Positions 1-10,799 of a stretch of DNA of 64,000 nucleotides are shown here, one piece after another. The notes below the pieces were generated by a model. It worked only from the letters and a program-made list of their open reading frames with translations. It was not told the origin of the DNA and ran no database searches. Origin of the DNA: Artocarpus heterophyllus (lineage: Eukaryota > Streptophyta > Magnoliopsida > Rosales > Moraceae). Every line of letters starts with the position of its first letter. Position 1 is the first letter of the stretch. Where the stretch lies: assembly GCA_025403435.1 (NCBI GenBank), contig CM046345.1, positions 2,790,001 to 2,854,000 of the forward strand, given 5' to 3'. A program made the translations under genes and the position numbers.

Positions 1-92
1 AGCTTTAGAGAATTTGGGGTTGATTTGTGATCTTGTGAATATCCTATACTTTTCTTTTTGTTTGTAGGTTATTTTGATGAATTTTAAGCTTT

Positions 93-130
93 GGGGAGTG
101 TTAAAAATTTAGGGGAGTGTTAAAAATTAA
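93..130 (+). repeat. 19-bp direct tandem pair
   Basis: Two adjacent copies of a unit beginning GGGGAGTGTTAAAAATT (93-111 and 112-130). A shortened third copy, GGGAGTGTTAAGGGG, sits near 383-397. No function is visible. Confidence 0.7.
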
Positions 131-906
131 GGGGAAATACTGCCCAAATTGTTAGATAAAGTTTTGAACCATTTAGAAACCAAAAGTCCACTTTTGCCCT
201 TAAAAACTAACTAGTGTTGCCATGTTACTAATTTTCATATTGTTGATATTTTGAGGGACTTTTTGGGATTAAGTTTGATATTTTATCCTCTACATTACAT
301 GAATTTATGAGTTTTATTACAATTATTATTCTTAGGAATATTTTTATGAGCTAAGTTCTTTACTTTAAAAAGAAAATACAAGGGAGTGTTAAGGGGTTCA
401 AAAATAGAATCTTTAGTTCTAGTTTCCACCACCTTTCCTCTTATTTAATATGGTTGCAACTATAAGGTTAGAAATGATATGTTTGTGGGGACATAGTTTT
501 TCTATGTTTAAGATTGATTTTAAACTTGAAATGAGCTCCTTAACACTTACGTAACTAGTATATGTTTATTAGTTTATTAATGAAATATAAACACCTATTT
601 TCAAAAGGATTGGATATTGGATCTGAAGAGGAAAAACCCTGACAATAGTTTCTATTACTCCATAATACGAGGTAAGTTGAATTTTGCCTACATCATCATA
701 AATGTTGTACATGTTTGTATGCATGATTATAATTTTACGGAGCATAGGAAACATAAGCATGTTTTGATTTTGAGCATTATGTAAGCTTGCATTATATGTT
801 AAAGATATTGTACCAAAAATGTTATTTAAAAGTTGAAGCATATAGGAAGAAGTTTTATGAGGTTTTATGGGCTACTTGTGACGGGATGGTATATTTAATT
901 GAGTAA

Positions 907-1026
907 GTCTCGATGAAGGCTGCTCTATTGTATTGTCTCGAAGGAGATATATAGTTTTGATATGTTGTCTCGATAGAGACCTATGGACCTCATTATTATC
1001 TTGATAGAGATTGTCTCGACAGGGAC
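907..1026 (+). repeat. Degenerate array of GTCTCGATAGAGAC dyads
   Basis: Five copies of a dyad with arms GTCTC and GAGAC start near 907, 935, 967, 998 and 1013. The best copy, at 967-980, is a 5-bp inverted repeat with a 4-bp centre. Spacings are 28, 32, 31 and 15 bp, and the DNA between copies is unrelated. The design resembles the CGGC/GCCG arrays elsewhere in the window, but the sequence is different. The surrounding DNA may be an eroded LTR. Confidence 0.6.
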
Positions 1027-1781
1027 TTGCAGTGTAGGAAGCCACATGACGACATTTATAGTCCAAAAGAATTGACAGAAGGAAACCTACTTGTTATAGG
1101 AAGCCTTAAAGAAAAATCATGCACACGTTATGTTTTTGCAAAACGAGTACAATGTAAGTTTCTAAAGAAAAAAAAAGCATGACTTATATGGATCATTAAT
1201 TCTACTTACTGGGCATAAGCTCACTTAGTTATGGTGATGCAGACAAGGACAATTCCCAGCATCACTAGTGGGATGCTAGATAGTTGGCTGGCGCTTTCCT
1301 CTGAACCTATGGATGAAGTTGACCTGTTTTGAGACTTTCATTACTGCTTCCTTTTTAGAGGCTACAAATAAGACATGACTGATTTTATTTTGAGATTTGT
1401 ATTATATTGTGAATATAACATCAGCTAGCTTAAGTTTGTAAAGTAAAGTTATATTCTAGTTATATAAAGAATTTCAAAGGTTAAAATTTTTACACATATT
1501 TATATTAACCTTATGTACTTAATATTATAATTGTAAATAATTAAGAGTAATAACATTTAATATAAGTATGTTATGTATTTTAAACTTATATTAGATAGGC
1601 GTTACATATGTTTTATGATTTGTTAATTTAAGTTCATTCTGCTAATAAAAAACGATACATTTTTTTTAGAATAGAAACATTTGAGATGATAAAAATCTTA
1701 TAAATTATGAAAATATTTTAAACATACCCACGTACACAAAATAGCAACCATGTTTGTATCAAAAGGTACTAGATGAATGCC

Positions 1782-2485
1782 CTTAGGGGGTGTTTGGTGC
1801 GTAGGATTGGATAACATTAGATAGCATAGTCTTAGAGGATTGGATTGAAAAGTATAGGAAACGATAAGATTAAATTTTAACTAATTCAATCTTATGTTTG
1901 GTGTTGCGCTATTAGGATAGGGAATTTTTTGGAAAAGTTTTTAAACCTGGGGTCAATTGTAAGTTTTTAAAATTTTAGGGGCAAAAATATATTTATTAAC
2001 AATACTTACGCCATGTAAAATTTACATTTTGGTCCTTTAATTTTTGAAAAATTTATAGTTTGACCTTAAATTTTATAAATTTTTGTAAATAGGTCATTGA
2101 AAATTATTACAATATATAAATGTTGTGTTCAGTCCCACGCTTTAGCCAGGGATAGCCTAATCCCCTCAAGAGGATTCAAGAATTGACTGGATAAGAGCTT
2201 ATCCAATCTAATCCTTTAAAATTTTTCACCAACCAAAGTATTAAAATAGAAAGTTTGAAAAGTTTAGTTCGAACTTGTATTCTGAACTAGCGTTTGGATA
2301 AAGTTTTATTCTAGGTTTGGAAAGGGGAGAAATTCTGAAACAGTATTTGGATATTATTGAGAAAATGAATATTAGGTGTAGTGAGAAAAAAAGGGTTCAA
2401 AACTGAATCCAAAAACAAGTTTGAAAACCTTGGATTTAATCTAAATCAAACCTTCCGTAATCCTAAAAACCTAATAGGCCCTCAA
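1782..2485. mobile_element. MITE-like segment with GTTTGGT-type termini (boundaries approximate)
   Basis: The left side reads CCTTAGGGGGTGTTTGGTGC and then AGGATTGGATAA. Inverted counterparts occur at about 2195-2240 (TTATCCAATCTAATCCTTT followed by CACCAACCAAAG) and at 2468-2485 (CCTAATAGGCCCTCAAGG). Two nested inverted pairs suggest a small non-autonomous DNA transposon, possibly with a second inside it. No coding sequence and no clean target duplication were found, so the superfamily (hAT or PIF/Harbinger type) stays open. Confidence 0.4.
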
Positions 2486-3039
2486 GGTATATGATAGAAT
2501 GAGTAGAAGAAAAAATTTTAAGATGAAGATTAAAGAAAAACTCAAGGACTATCTAAATCAAAAGTTTCCTTGTTGAACTCTTCTAGAGACATGCCTCTTT
2601 TTCTTTATTTTTTATTATTTCAGTTAGAATCTCTATTGAAATTTTCAAATAATTTGTTGGAGAAAAGCTAAGGATTTATGAAAATGAAACTAGTGCTAAT
2701 TTTTTTATTTCTTTAAAAAATACTTTCTATTATAGCAAATTTAGGTGTATGTATTTTTATTTCTTTGAAAATAATATTGTTTCTAGTGATAATTGATGTG
2801 GGGATATATTAATGGGTTTTAATGTAATTTTAATGTATGATAAAATTATTATGAATATGAATAATAATTTAGTGGGGACATTAACAAATTTAGTACATGT
2901 AGATATAATCACTCTTATTTTCATAAGAGAAAGGCTTTTTTGCACCTGCACCTCTTGAACTTATGCACATTTGCAATTTGCCTTTATAAATTTGTAGCAA
3001 ATCATCCCCATTTATAACATTAATTATTGACTGAAATTG

Positions 3040-3224
3040 ACGTATGATTTTCTCATGGATTGTTAATTAAGAACATAAAATGTCTTTTCTTTTTTTTTTT
3101 TTAGAAATTCAATTCAAAACTTTTTATTTTAATAAAACTTAATTTAAAATTTTAATCACAATAAACTTAAGTTGAAATACATAATTGATGTCATTAATCA
3201 ACAATCCATTGGAAAATCACATGT
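3040..3224. repeat. Imperfect 31-bp inverted repeat (foldback or MITE-like)
   Basis: The arm at 3040-3070 is matched in inverted orientation by the arm at 3194-3224; both share GATTTTC and ATGGATTGTT. The loop is about 120 bp and AT-rich. This is typical of a small foldback element; no target duplication was identified. Confidence 0.55.
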
Positions 3225-3882
3225 TAAATTAGTTCATACAAGCATTTAAAATAATAATTCGGGGTACACAAAAATTCAATTTTTTGAGCAAAGTGTATAA
3301 AAATTTGGATTATCACATTAGCTACATCATATAACTGCAAAATTGTGATTATCTTGTGATTATTCATTTATATGTATTGCTGCATTTATCTCTTATGGTG
3401 CTATAAATAGGGAACTAGAAAAATTGAGTCCATCATTTGGTATTATGCTCTTGAGCAATCTCAACAACTCCTAGTTATAGCAAGTTCCCCCGACACCATG
3501 GTGGAGTGACTATAATTTATGGATCAACCACCCTTTTTTGTGCATTTACATTGTTGTTAATACATGAGAGCTAATCCGTAATGAGGTAGTGTTTATCTTC
3601 TCGGATGATTTTTCACCATCAACATCAATATCATTCTTTTCTTGCCTCTTTCGTATTTCGTTCTTAGACGGACAACATTTTTGACATGCCATCATTTAAA
3701 AAGCAAAGCTACTTAACCAAGGTTTTTTTTTTTTTTTTTTGGTAACAATCAATGTTTAATTTTCACCCAGAGGCTTCCTTGTTTGAACTTCCTCAATTCA
3801 ATCCTGTCGTTCATTAAGGAAATTCTTAAATGAAACTTCACATCATACGTTTATATTTAAAAGAAAAAGGCTAAATAGGTCG

Positions 3883-3887
3883 GAGAC
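3883..3887. repeat. Target-site duplication of Gypsy-1 (left copy)
   Basis: GAGAC directly abuts the LTR end and is repeated at 12966-12970 after the other LTR. Five bases is the usual duplication for gypsy integrases. Confidence 0.95.
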
Positions 3888-6053
3888 TGTCACGCCCCAG
3901 AGTACGGGAGGTGACGTGGCGGAATATTTAGATTAATTAAAAGAGAACTTAATCGAAATTAAGGGTTTAAAAATCCCATTAAGCAAGAAATAAAGAAGAT
4001 TTTTCCACCACATTTTTATAAAGGAATTTGAAATCATTAATCAAATAACAATAATTGAATAAAAACCGCGAATATGGGTTCCACAACCCACAACTTGTGC
4101 ACACACATGGATCTGACAATATCACAAATACAATTACAGTCCAGAACAAATAAAGTTGAGCCTTACATGCCTTGATTAATAATACTGAATTTAAATAAAT
4201 TCTCCTAGTGCTCCTGAGTCCGGTCTGAAGAATCTCCTCCAAACCTATATGGAAAACCACCTAGAAGGGGGGGGGAAAATTTAAAACAATAAAACGTGAG
4301 CGAAAGGCTCAGTAGGACTAGGTTTTATAAAATAATTTGATGCAAAGAAACAAAACATTATCAGGAGTATACAGAAATAAAACGTTAGATAAATAAATAA
4401 ATAAATTGAGTAGAACCGTTCTGACACAGAACAGTCTACTCGTCAAATCAAAACACCAATTTACTTTTACCTAGGCAAACCATGATATCACCACCGTAGT
4501 GGCCCAGCTGGGTTTCGGGACCTGCCCCCAAGGTCGTTCGTCACACGACCCGATCTCTGATATGGCATCATGCCTTAGTGTTTGTTATCATTATCATTCA
4601 AACCCAATTACCGAGTATTGTCAATTACATTCATTATGAAATTCATTTCATAATCACGGTGTATTAAAATACTACCGATAAAACCATTTCCAAACAACCG
4701 TTGAGAACATTTTGATAGAAATCATTTTCAAAGCCAAATCATTTCAAAACCAGGCTACCAAAGGAATAGGATAGAAGTCCTACCTCAGTACTCGTGCCGG
4801 TACCCCACACCGTAATCCCGGTCCGCTATACGTTAGCTCCACGGAACCACGAACAATCCTAGATACAAACTAAGCCGATCAATATCTAGTTCGAGACATT
4901 CTATGTTACTAAATCATTTCATGATGTCCTAGTGTGCCATTTGTATCATTAAAATCATCCTATAAGGTTGGGATTTAATTTAGGGTTCAAAACAATGAAA
5001 TCGGGTAAAAATCACAAAATTTTCCATGCCTCGGTCGGCCTGCCGGACGCCCTGCTTCGGCCTGCCGAACTGCACAGTTCGGCCTGCCGGAAACAAGGTT
5101 CGGCCTGCCGAACATTGCCCCAGATTCGGCCTGCCGATCGGAAGAACACCGGCCTGCCGATCATCACTCCGGCCTGCCGAACATGAACTTCGGCCTGCCG
5201 AACTGGGAAAATCCAGAAATCCCAGCCACGGGTTTCTCGATCCCCAAAATCCAAATCTGAATTCCAACCTGTTTTTCTCAAATCCCAGGCATGAAAAACA
5301 ATCATAGTTGATAGAAAAACATTCTAGAACATGTTTGGGATCATTTAAACAACATTTAAACTCAAAATCCTCAAAAATCCGAAAATGAGAAAAAGAGGAG
5401 AAAAATGGAAATCTTGAATCAAATCCGTTTTTCTTCAATCTAGGCTTAGATTCTAGTTGTTCTAAGCTCATTTAACACAAATCCACGGTTTTCTAAGCTA
5501 AAACAAACTTAGATTTCGAAAACACACAAATTCGAAAATTTTGTAAAAAGTTTAGAAATTTCGAATCTAACCTCGAATCGAAGCTTCAATCCGCGTTCTC
5601 GGTCGCCGAATCACGTCCCCGAGCTTCCTCCTTGCTGTTCCGAAGCTTGGATTCGAATGGAAACCAAAATTTTTTGAAGAAATTAGAGAGAGAGAGAGAG
5701 GCTGCCGAGAGGGAGAGTGAAGAGAGAGAGAGAGTTCGTGAGAGTGAGGAGAGAGAGAGAGAGGAAAGGAAAATAAATAGAGAAAATCGGTGGGCGGTTT
5801 TACTGTGCGAAAACCATGTGCCGCCCACGGTTTTGTAAAACAGAGTATTTTTAACATTTTACAAATTGTTGTGTTTTAAAACTCAAAACATCATTTTAAA
5901 ACAAATGAGAAATCATTTGAATACATCAGTTTAACAAAACAACCAAAATTCAAAATCCAACCAAATAATCTAATTAAAGTTAAAACTTTAATTATGGCAC
6001 ACTAATTCATCATTTACATTACATTAATGTTAAATAAATTTCGGGACGTTACA
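3888..6053 (-). repeat. Gypsy-1 3' LTR
   Basis: In element orientation it begins TGTAACGTCCCGAAATTT and ends GGGGCGTGACA. It is 2166 bp long and matches 10800-12965 nearly base for base. It contains a GA/CT-rich block (about 5684-5766) next to a TATA-like CTATTTATT, which probably marks the promoter and CT-rich leader, and an eight-unit dyad array (5036-5200). Short frames inside it are repeat-encoded and not genes. Confidence 0.96.
5036..5200 (-). repeat. Eight-unit CGGC-AG-GCCG dyad array in Gypsy-1 3' LTR
   Basis: The plus strand reads CGGCCTGCCG starting at 5036, 5058, 5080, 5101, 5127, 5150, 5170 and 5191. Spacings are 22, 22, 21, 26, 23, 20 and 21 bp. The full unit is TTCGGCCTGCCGAA, a 6-bp inverted repeat around a fixed CT. 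The spacers between units are unrelated to each other. GC content is far above the surrounding LTR. Confidence 0.95.
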
Positions 6054-6066
6054 GCTCTCCACCCCT
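6054..6066 (-). other. Polypurine tract of Gypsy-1
   Basis: On the element strand the sequence AGGGGTGGAGAGC runs directly into the 3' LTR. This is the expected site for plus-strand priming. Confidence 0.8.
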
Positions 6067-6101
6067 AAAAGAAATTTCGTCCACGAAATTTACAACTCAT
6101 T

Positions 6102-9100
6102 TCAGAAACAAAACAAATGCGGATACAATTCCCGCATATTCGATTCTAGTTCCCAAGTGGCTTCATCAACCCCGTGATGCTGCCACACGACCTTTACCAA
6201 CGGTATCTCACGACGACGCAAGCTAATCACTTTCCGGTCGATGATCTGAATCGGCACTTCTTCGTACGTCGTATCCTCCTGAACCTGCACATCGCGAAAC
6301 GAAACTATCTTATCCTGCTCAGGTGGACACTTCCTAAGCATCGACACATGAAACACATCATGCACATGAGAAAGTTCGGGCGGAAGATCAAGCCGATAAG
6401 CGACCACGCCAACACGCTGAGTGACCTCGAACGGCCCAATATACCTCGGCGCGAGCTTCCCACTCACTCCGAACCGCATAGTTCCCTTACGAGGTGACAC
6501 CCTCAAGAGAACAAAATCTCCAACCGTGAATTCTAAGGGTCTACGTCTCCTATCCGCGTAGCTCTTCTGCCGACTCTGAGCTGCCCTCAACCGATCTCGA
6601 ATCACCGCGACTTTCTCGTTGCTATCACGAATCTCTTCCGGCCCAAGAATAACTCTATCTTCCGGCTCGGCCCAACACACAGGTGACCGACACGGTCGCC
6701 CATACAATGCCTCAAATGGTGCCATACCGATACTCGCCTGATAACTGTTGTTGTACGCGAACTCCGCCAAATGCAAATGCTGCTTCCAATTTCCGCCGAA
6801 GTCCAACGCACAAGCACGCAACATATCCTCGAGAACCTGAATAACCCGCTCAGACTGCCCATCAGTCTGAGGATGAAACGCCGTACTGAAGTTCAAATCC
6901 GTACCCAAAGCCCCCTGAAAACTCCTCCAGTACTTAGCATTAAACCTGGTGTCTCGATCAGAGGTGATGGACAAAGGAACTCCATGCAACCTCACAATGT
7001 TTTGCATATACAACTCCCCGAGAGTCTTCCTGGAACACGTCGACCTAAACGGAATGAAATGCGCCGATTTCGTCAACCTGTCGACCACAACCCAAACTGC
7101 ATCATGCCGCTGCTCCGTCCTCGGCAAACCTGTGAGAAAATCCATCGTCACATGCTCCCATTTCCACCCTGGAATAGGAAGCGGCTGAAGCTGACCTGCA
7201 GGCTTCTGATGCTCGGCTTTCACCTGAAGACACGTCAAACACTTGGCCACGTACTCGCGAACATCTTTCTTCATGCCTCTCCACCAATAGTGCCTCTTCA
7301 AATCACGATACATCTTGGTGCTCCCTGGATGAATAGCGAACTGAGACCTATGAGCTTCATCTAGAACGGCTTTCGTCACCTCGGCGATAACTGGAACTGC
7401 AAGACGCTCCCGGAAGTACAACGATCCATCTGCATGCACGCTCCATTCTTCAAACTGCTCCCCGTTCTGAATTCGCGACCAAATCCCCTGCAAATGTCGA
7501 TCCTGCCACTGACCTTGCTTCACCATCCGAACAAGAGCTGGAGTCGCTTTCACGTGATATAACAAAACTCGATCACCGTCTTCATGATACTGTAGCCGAT
7601 ACTCACTCACTGTCGCATCCCTGCTCCAGTCCTCAAAAATCAAACAAGCGAGAATCCCTGAAGACCTCCTGCTAAGCGCGTCCGCTACCACATTAGCTTT
7701 TCCAGGATGATACTGCAACGCGAAATCATAATCCTCCATGTACTCTACCCATCTGCGCTGCCTCAAGTTGAGATCCCTCTGAGTGAACAAATGCCTCAAA
7801 CTCTTGTGATCGGAGAAGACCTGAAACGACGCTCCATACAAATAACATCTCCAAATCTTCAGCGCGTAGATCACCGCTGCAAGCTCTAAATCGTGAGTAG
7901 GATAATTCCGCTCGTGAGGTCGTAGCTGTCTCGATCCGTACGCAACCACACGTCCATGCTGCATCAACACGCATCCAAGTCCACGCCCTGAAGCATCAGC
8001 ATAAACCTCATACGGCTCGTCACTACTAGGAATAACTAATACTGGAGCTGAAGTCAACCGGTTCTTCAATTCCTGAAAAGCAGACTCACAGTCTTCATCC
8101 CACTCAAACCTGACATTTTTCTTGGTCAACCTCGTCAACGGAGCTGCAATCTTTGAAAAGTCCTTTACAAATTTCCTGTAATATCCAGCAAGACCTAAGA
8201 AGCTGCGAATCTCCGCTACATTCCTTGGTCGTTCCCACTCCAATATAGCTTCAATCTTGGATGGATCCACTGAAATACCATGCTCCGAGATGACATGACC
8301 CAGAAATTTGACCTTGGTCAACCAGAACTCACATTTTTCCCTCTTAGCATACAACTGGTGCTCCCGCAAAGTCTGAAGCACGATCCGAAGATGCTGCTCA
8401 TGCTCCTCCCATGTCTTAGAATACACAAGAATATCATCGATGAACACGATCACAAACTGATCCAGATACGGCCTAAATATCCTGTTCATCAGATCCATAA
8501 AAGCTGCTGGAGCATTCGTCAACCCGAAAGACATAACCAGAAACTCGAAGTGCCCATACCGAGTCCTAAAAGCTGTCTTGGGAATATCCTCTTCCTTGAT
8601 TCTGAGCTGATGATAACCTGACCGCAAATCAATCTTTGAGAAGTATCGCGAACCTCCCAACTGATCAAATAGCTCATCAATCCTAGGCAAAGGATACTTG
8701 TTCTTCACCGTAACACGGTTCAGCTGCCGATAATCCACACATAACCTGAGAGTCCCATCGTGCTTCTTAGCAAACAAAACTGGTGCTCCCCACGGAGATG
8801 TGCTATTCCGAATATATCCTTTATCAGCAAGCTCCTGAAGTTGCTTCCTCAATTCCTTCATTTCTGCCGGCGCCATCCGATAAGGTGCCATAGAAATCGG
8901 TGATGTCCCTGGAAACAACTCGATACCAAACTCAATTTCCCGATACGGTGGCAATCCTGGCAACTCGTCGGGGAAAACATCCTCGAACTCACCAACCACC
9001 GGAATCGCTACACTATTACTCGAAACATAGGGCTCGCAATCTAGATTGGCAAGAAAAGCAAAACAATCTAGATTCCTTCGCCCTCCTAGACATGACTTCA

Positions 9101-10694
9101 TGAGACACTCACTCATTAGCCAATCACCACCACCCTGGTAAGTGATTACCGTCCCCCTATCAGACACTAGGGTCACTTTTCTAAGTTGGCAGTCCACAAC
9201 TGCACTATACCTGGACAACCAGTCCATTCCTAGAATCACATCATAGGAACTCATGGGGAGTATAATCAAATCACTTTTCAAAATCTCATCCCCAATCTTT
9301 ATTTTACAAGATTTACACATATGATTTACACACACCCGCCCCAAGGGAGAAATTATAGCTAGGGGTTCATTAAACTCTTCTATCTCTAATCCCAAGGCAT
9401 GTACAAAAGAACTCGAAATGAGAGAATGAGATGCACCGGTATCAAATAGAACGCGTGCTAGAGATCTGGAAACCAAGATCATACCATCAACAACTGCGTT
9501 ACCAGTCTGAGAATCTGACCCTCCAGATGCCATCGCATGAACCTGCACTGGCGCTATTCCTTTTCCTCTACCGACATTGCTGGGTCCTGCATTATTCGGT
9601 CGATACTGCTGAGATGGAGACAACTGCACACTACCTGCACTCGGAGCTCTATACTGAGGAACATTGTGCTGGAAATACTGCTGCTGCTGTCCCCGTGCCG
9701 GATATGTGAATTGCTGAGGAGAAAACTGCGGATACTGCAACTGCGGGTACTGCGGAGGTGGAGGTAGGGTCTGAGGCTGAGGCTGAGATGAACGACTGGC
9801 ATCCTCCTCGGTCTGCGATCCAAGACGAGCACTCCTGATTGGGCAATTCCTCTTGATGTGTCCGGGCTGCTGACAGAAATGACAATGGAAGCTGTAGGGA
9901 TTGCTGCGCCCGCTGCCAGACGAACTGCTGCTACCACTGGTCGCACCGCCTTGCTTGCTTTTCCCCGGAGTTGGACGACTACTGGTGCTCTTCCTGCCAC
10001 TCCTCTGCGGTCCTCCTGAAGCCTTGGCTCGATCCTCACAATACTGCACGTAATCATTCTCCACGGAGATCGCCGACGACACAAGCTCTCTGAAACTCCT
10101 AAGCCGTAGAGCAACCAACTGCCGCCGAATAGGAGCCTTGAGTCCCTCCTGAAACTTGATGCATTTTTCACGCTCCGATGCCACAGCTGATGGAGCAAAT
10201 CTAGCCAACTCGTTAAACTTTGCCTCATACTCCCGAACTGACATATCACCCTGCTGCAATCTATAAAACTCAGCTGCCTTCTGGTCTCTATATCCCTGCG
10301 GAAAATACCGATCATAGAACAGCTCCTCGAACTTGTCCCAACCGATATTGCCACCGCGCTCCAGACGCTTAGCTTGTTTCCACCAGGTGTTGGCGCCACC
10401 CTCGAGCTTATACGTCGCAAACTCTACACGATACTCCTCAGGCACACCAAGGGTATCAAGATGCTTCAAAATCGAATCCAACCAATACTCTGCTAACTGC
10501 GGATCCCCATTGCCATCAAAAGTCGGAATAGACGCCCGCCGAAATTCCTTAAAGAAGGCATGCCGACTACCAACACTGGAGTCTTCCGGTCTAGTCCTGG
10601 CTGCCATCTGCCGGAAAGCTGCCATCATAGACCTCATCAGGCCCTCATCATTTCCGAACTCCGCGTCAGCTGTCGAATGACGTCTAGGTGCCAT
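6102..10694 (-). CDS. Gag-pol polyprotein of chromovirus Gypsy-1, intact frame
   Basis: A single 1530-residue frame with no stops. Visible parts in order: Gag capsid region (about 50-220); a Ser/Gly- and Gln-rich linker with one CCHC zinc knuckle, [14 protein letters not shown] (271-284); aspartic protease with DTGA at 418-421; reverse transcriptase (about 605-800) whose active site reads FIDD at 751-754; RNase H (about 895-1008; D900, E937, D962, D1005); integrase with an HHCC finger (H1115, H1122, C1152, C1155) and catalytic D1185, D1246 and E1282, with 35 residues between the last two; a GPF motif near 1420; and a C-terminal chromodomain-like stretch (about 1476-1530). All catalytic residues I can place are present. 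The start codon lies about 90 bp inside the primer site. In plants this class copies itself by reverse transcription and integrates into chromatin. Activity is inferred from integrity, not shown. Confidence 0.96.
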   Translation of the reverse strand: MAPRRHSTADAEFGNDEGLMRSMMAAFRQMAARTRPEDSSVGSRHAFFKEFRRASIPTFDGNGDPQLAEYWLDSILKHLDTLGVPEEYRVEFATYKLEGGANTWWKQAKRLERGGNIGWDKFEELFYDRYFPQGYRDQKAAEFYRLQQGDMSVREYEAKFNELARFAPSAVASEREKCIKFQEGLKAPIRRQLVALRLRSFRELVSSAISVENDYVQYCEDRAKASGGPQRSGRKSTSSRPTPGKSKQGGATSGSSSSSGSGRSNPYSFHCHFCQQPGHIKRNCPIRSARLGSQTEEDASRSSQPQPQTLPPPPQYPQLQYPQFSPQQFTYPARGQQQQYFQHNVPQYRAPSAGSVQLSPSQQYRPNNAGPSNVGRGKGIAPVQVHAMASGGSDSQTGNAVVDGMILVSRSLARVLFDTGASHSLISSSFVHALGLEIEEFNEPLAIISPLGRVCVNHMCKSCKIKIGDEILKSDLIILPMSSYDVILGMDWLSRYSAVVDCQLRKVTLVSDRGTVITYQGGGDWLMSECLMKSCLGGRRNLDCFAFLANLDCEPYVSSNSVAIPVVGEFEDVFPDELPGLPPYREIEFGIELFPGTSPISMAPYRMAPAEMKELRKQLQELADKGYIRNSTSPWGAPVLFAKKHDGTLRLCVDYRQLNRVTVKNKYPLPRIDELFDQLGGSRYFSKIDLRSGYHQLRIKEEDIPKTAFRTRYGHFEFLVMSFGLTNAPAAFMDLMNRIFRPYLDQFVIVFIDDILVYSKTWEEHEQHLRIVLQTLREHQLYAKREKCEFWLTKVKFLGHVISEHGISVDPSKIEAILEWERPRNVAEIRSFLGLAGYYRKFVKDFSKIAAPLTRLTKKNVRFEWDEDCESAFQELKNRLTSAPVLVIPSSDEPYEVYADASGRGLGCVLMQHGRVVAYGSRQLRPHERNYPTHDLELAAVIYALKIWRCYLYGASFQVFSDHKSLRHLFTQRDLNLRQRRWVEYMEDYDFALQYHPGKANVVADALSRRSSGILACLIFEDWSRDATVSEYRLQYHEDGDRVLLYHVKATPALVRMVKQGQWQDRHLQGIWSRIQNGEQFEEWSVHADGSLYFRERLAVPVIAEVTKAVLDEAHRSQFAIHPGSTKMYRDLKRHYWWRGMKKDVREYVAKCLTCLQVKAEHQKPAGQLQPLPIPGWKWEHVTMDFLTGLPRTEQRHDAVWVVVDRLTKSAHFIPFRSTCSRKTLGELYMQNIVRLHGVPLSITSDRDTRFNAKYWRSFQGALGTDLNFSTAFHPQTDGQSERVIQVLEDMLRACALDFGGNWKQHLHLAEFAYNNSYQASIGMAPFEALYGRPCRSPVCWAEPEDRVILGPEEIRDSNEKVAVIRDRLRAAQSRQKSYADRRRRPLEFTVGDFVLLRVSPRKGTMRFGVSGKLAPRYIGPFEVTQRVGVVAYRLDLPPELSHVHDVFHVSMLRKCPPEQDKIVSFRDVQVQEDTTYEEVPIQIIDRKVISLRRREIPLVKVVWQHHGVDEATWELESNMRELYPHLFCF

Positions 10695-10784
10695 TCTCTC
10701 ACTTCTGAAAACAAAATTTGGACTGTCAGATGTATTTCATTGTCAAACCTATGTGTGCACAATTCCCAAGGTTCATAACCTTGA

Positions 10785-10796
10785 GCTCTGATACCA
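10785..10796 (-). other. Primer-binding site (initiator tRNA-Met) of Gypsy-1
   Basis: The element strand reads TGGTATCAGAGC three bases inside the 5' LTR, complementary to the 3' end of plant initiator methionine tRNA. Confidence 0.92.
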
Positions 10797-10799
10797 TTC

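Larger units (their letters stand above)
1..3887. other. Gene-free AT-rich intergenic region with repeat fragments
   Basis: I see no convincing coding sequence on either strand; open frames here are short and resemble no family I know. It holds a 19-bp tandem pair near position 100, a dyad array (907-1026), a MITE-like segment (about 1782-2485), an inverted repeat (3040-3224), and a TATA-like TATAAATAG at 3412-3420 in a stretch that looks like an old LTR promoter. A run of T lies near 3723-3740. Around 1200-1400 the text resembles the leader half of gypsy LTRs seen later in the window, so part of this may be an eroded LTR. Confidence 0.6.

Noticed and set aside
5036..5200. CRISPR-like array (regular short repeats with unique spacers)
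   Set aside because: Repeat cores are only 10-14 bp and the spacers 7-16 bp. The arrays lie in plant LTRs, there are no cas genes, and they recur in many retroelement copies.
4980..5471. Open frames over the dyad arrays (also 11892-12383, 17616-18086, 63080-63328)
   Set aside because: The Gly/Arg/Pro-rich peptides are only the translation of CGGCAGGCCG units inside LTRs and recur with each LTR copy. No start context or known domain.
5632..5838. Glu/Arg/Ser-rich frame and its Ser/Leu-rich opposite
   Set aside because: Encoded by the GA/CT microsatellite of the LTR leader; low complexity.
9554..10420. 288-codon minus frame within Gypsy-1 gag
   Set aside because: An alternate frame of the gag region, Arg/Ser-rich and without domains; the 1530-codon frame explains the sequence.
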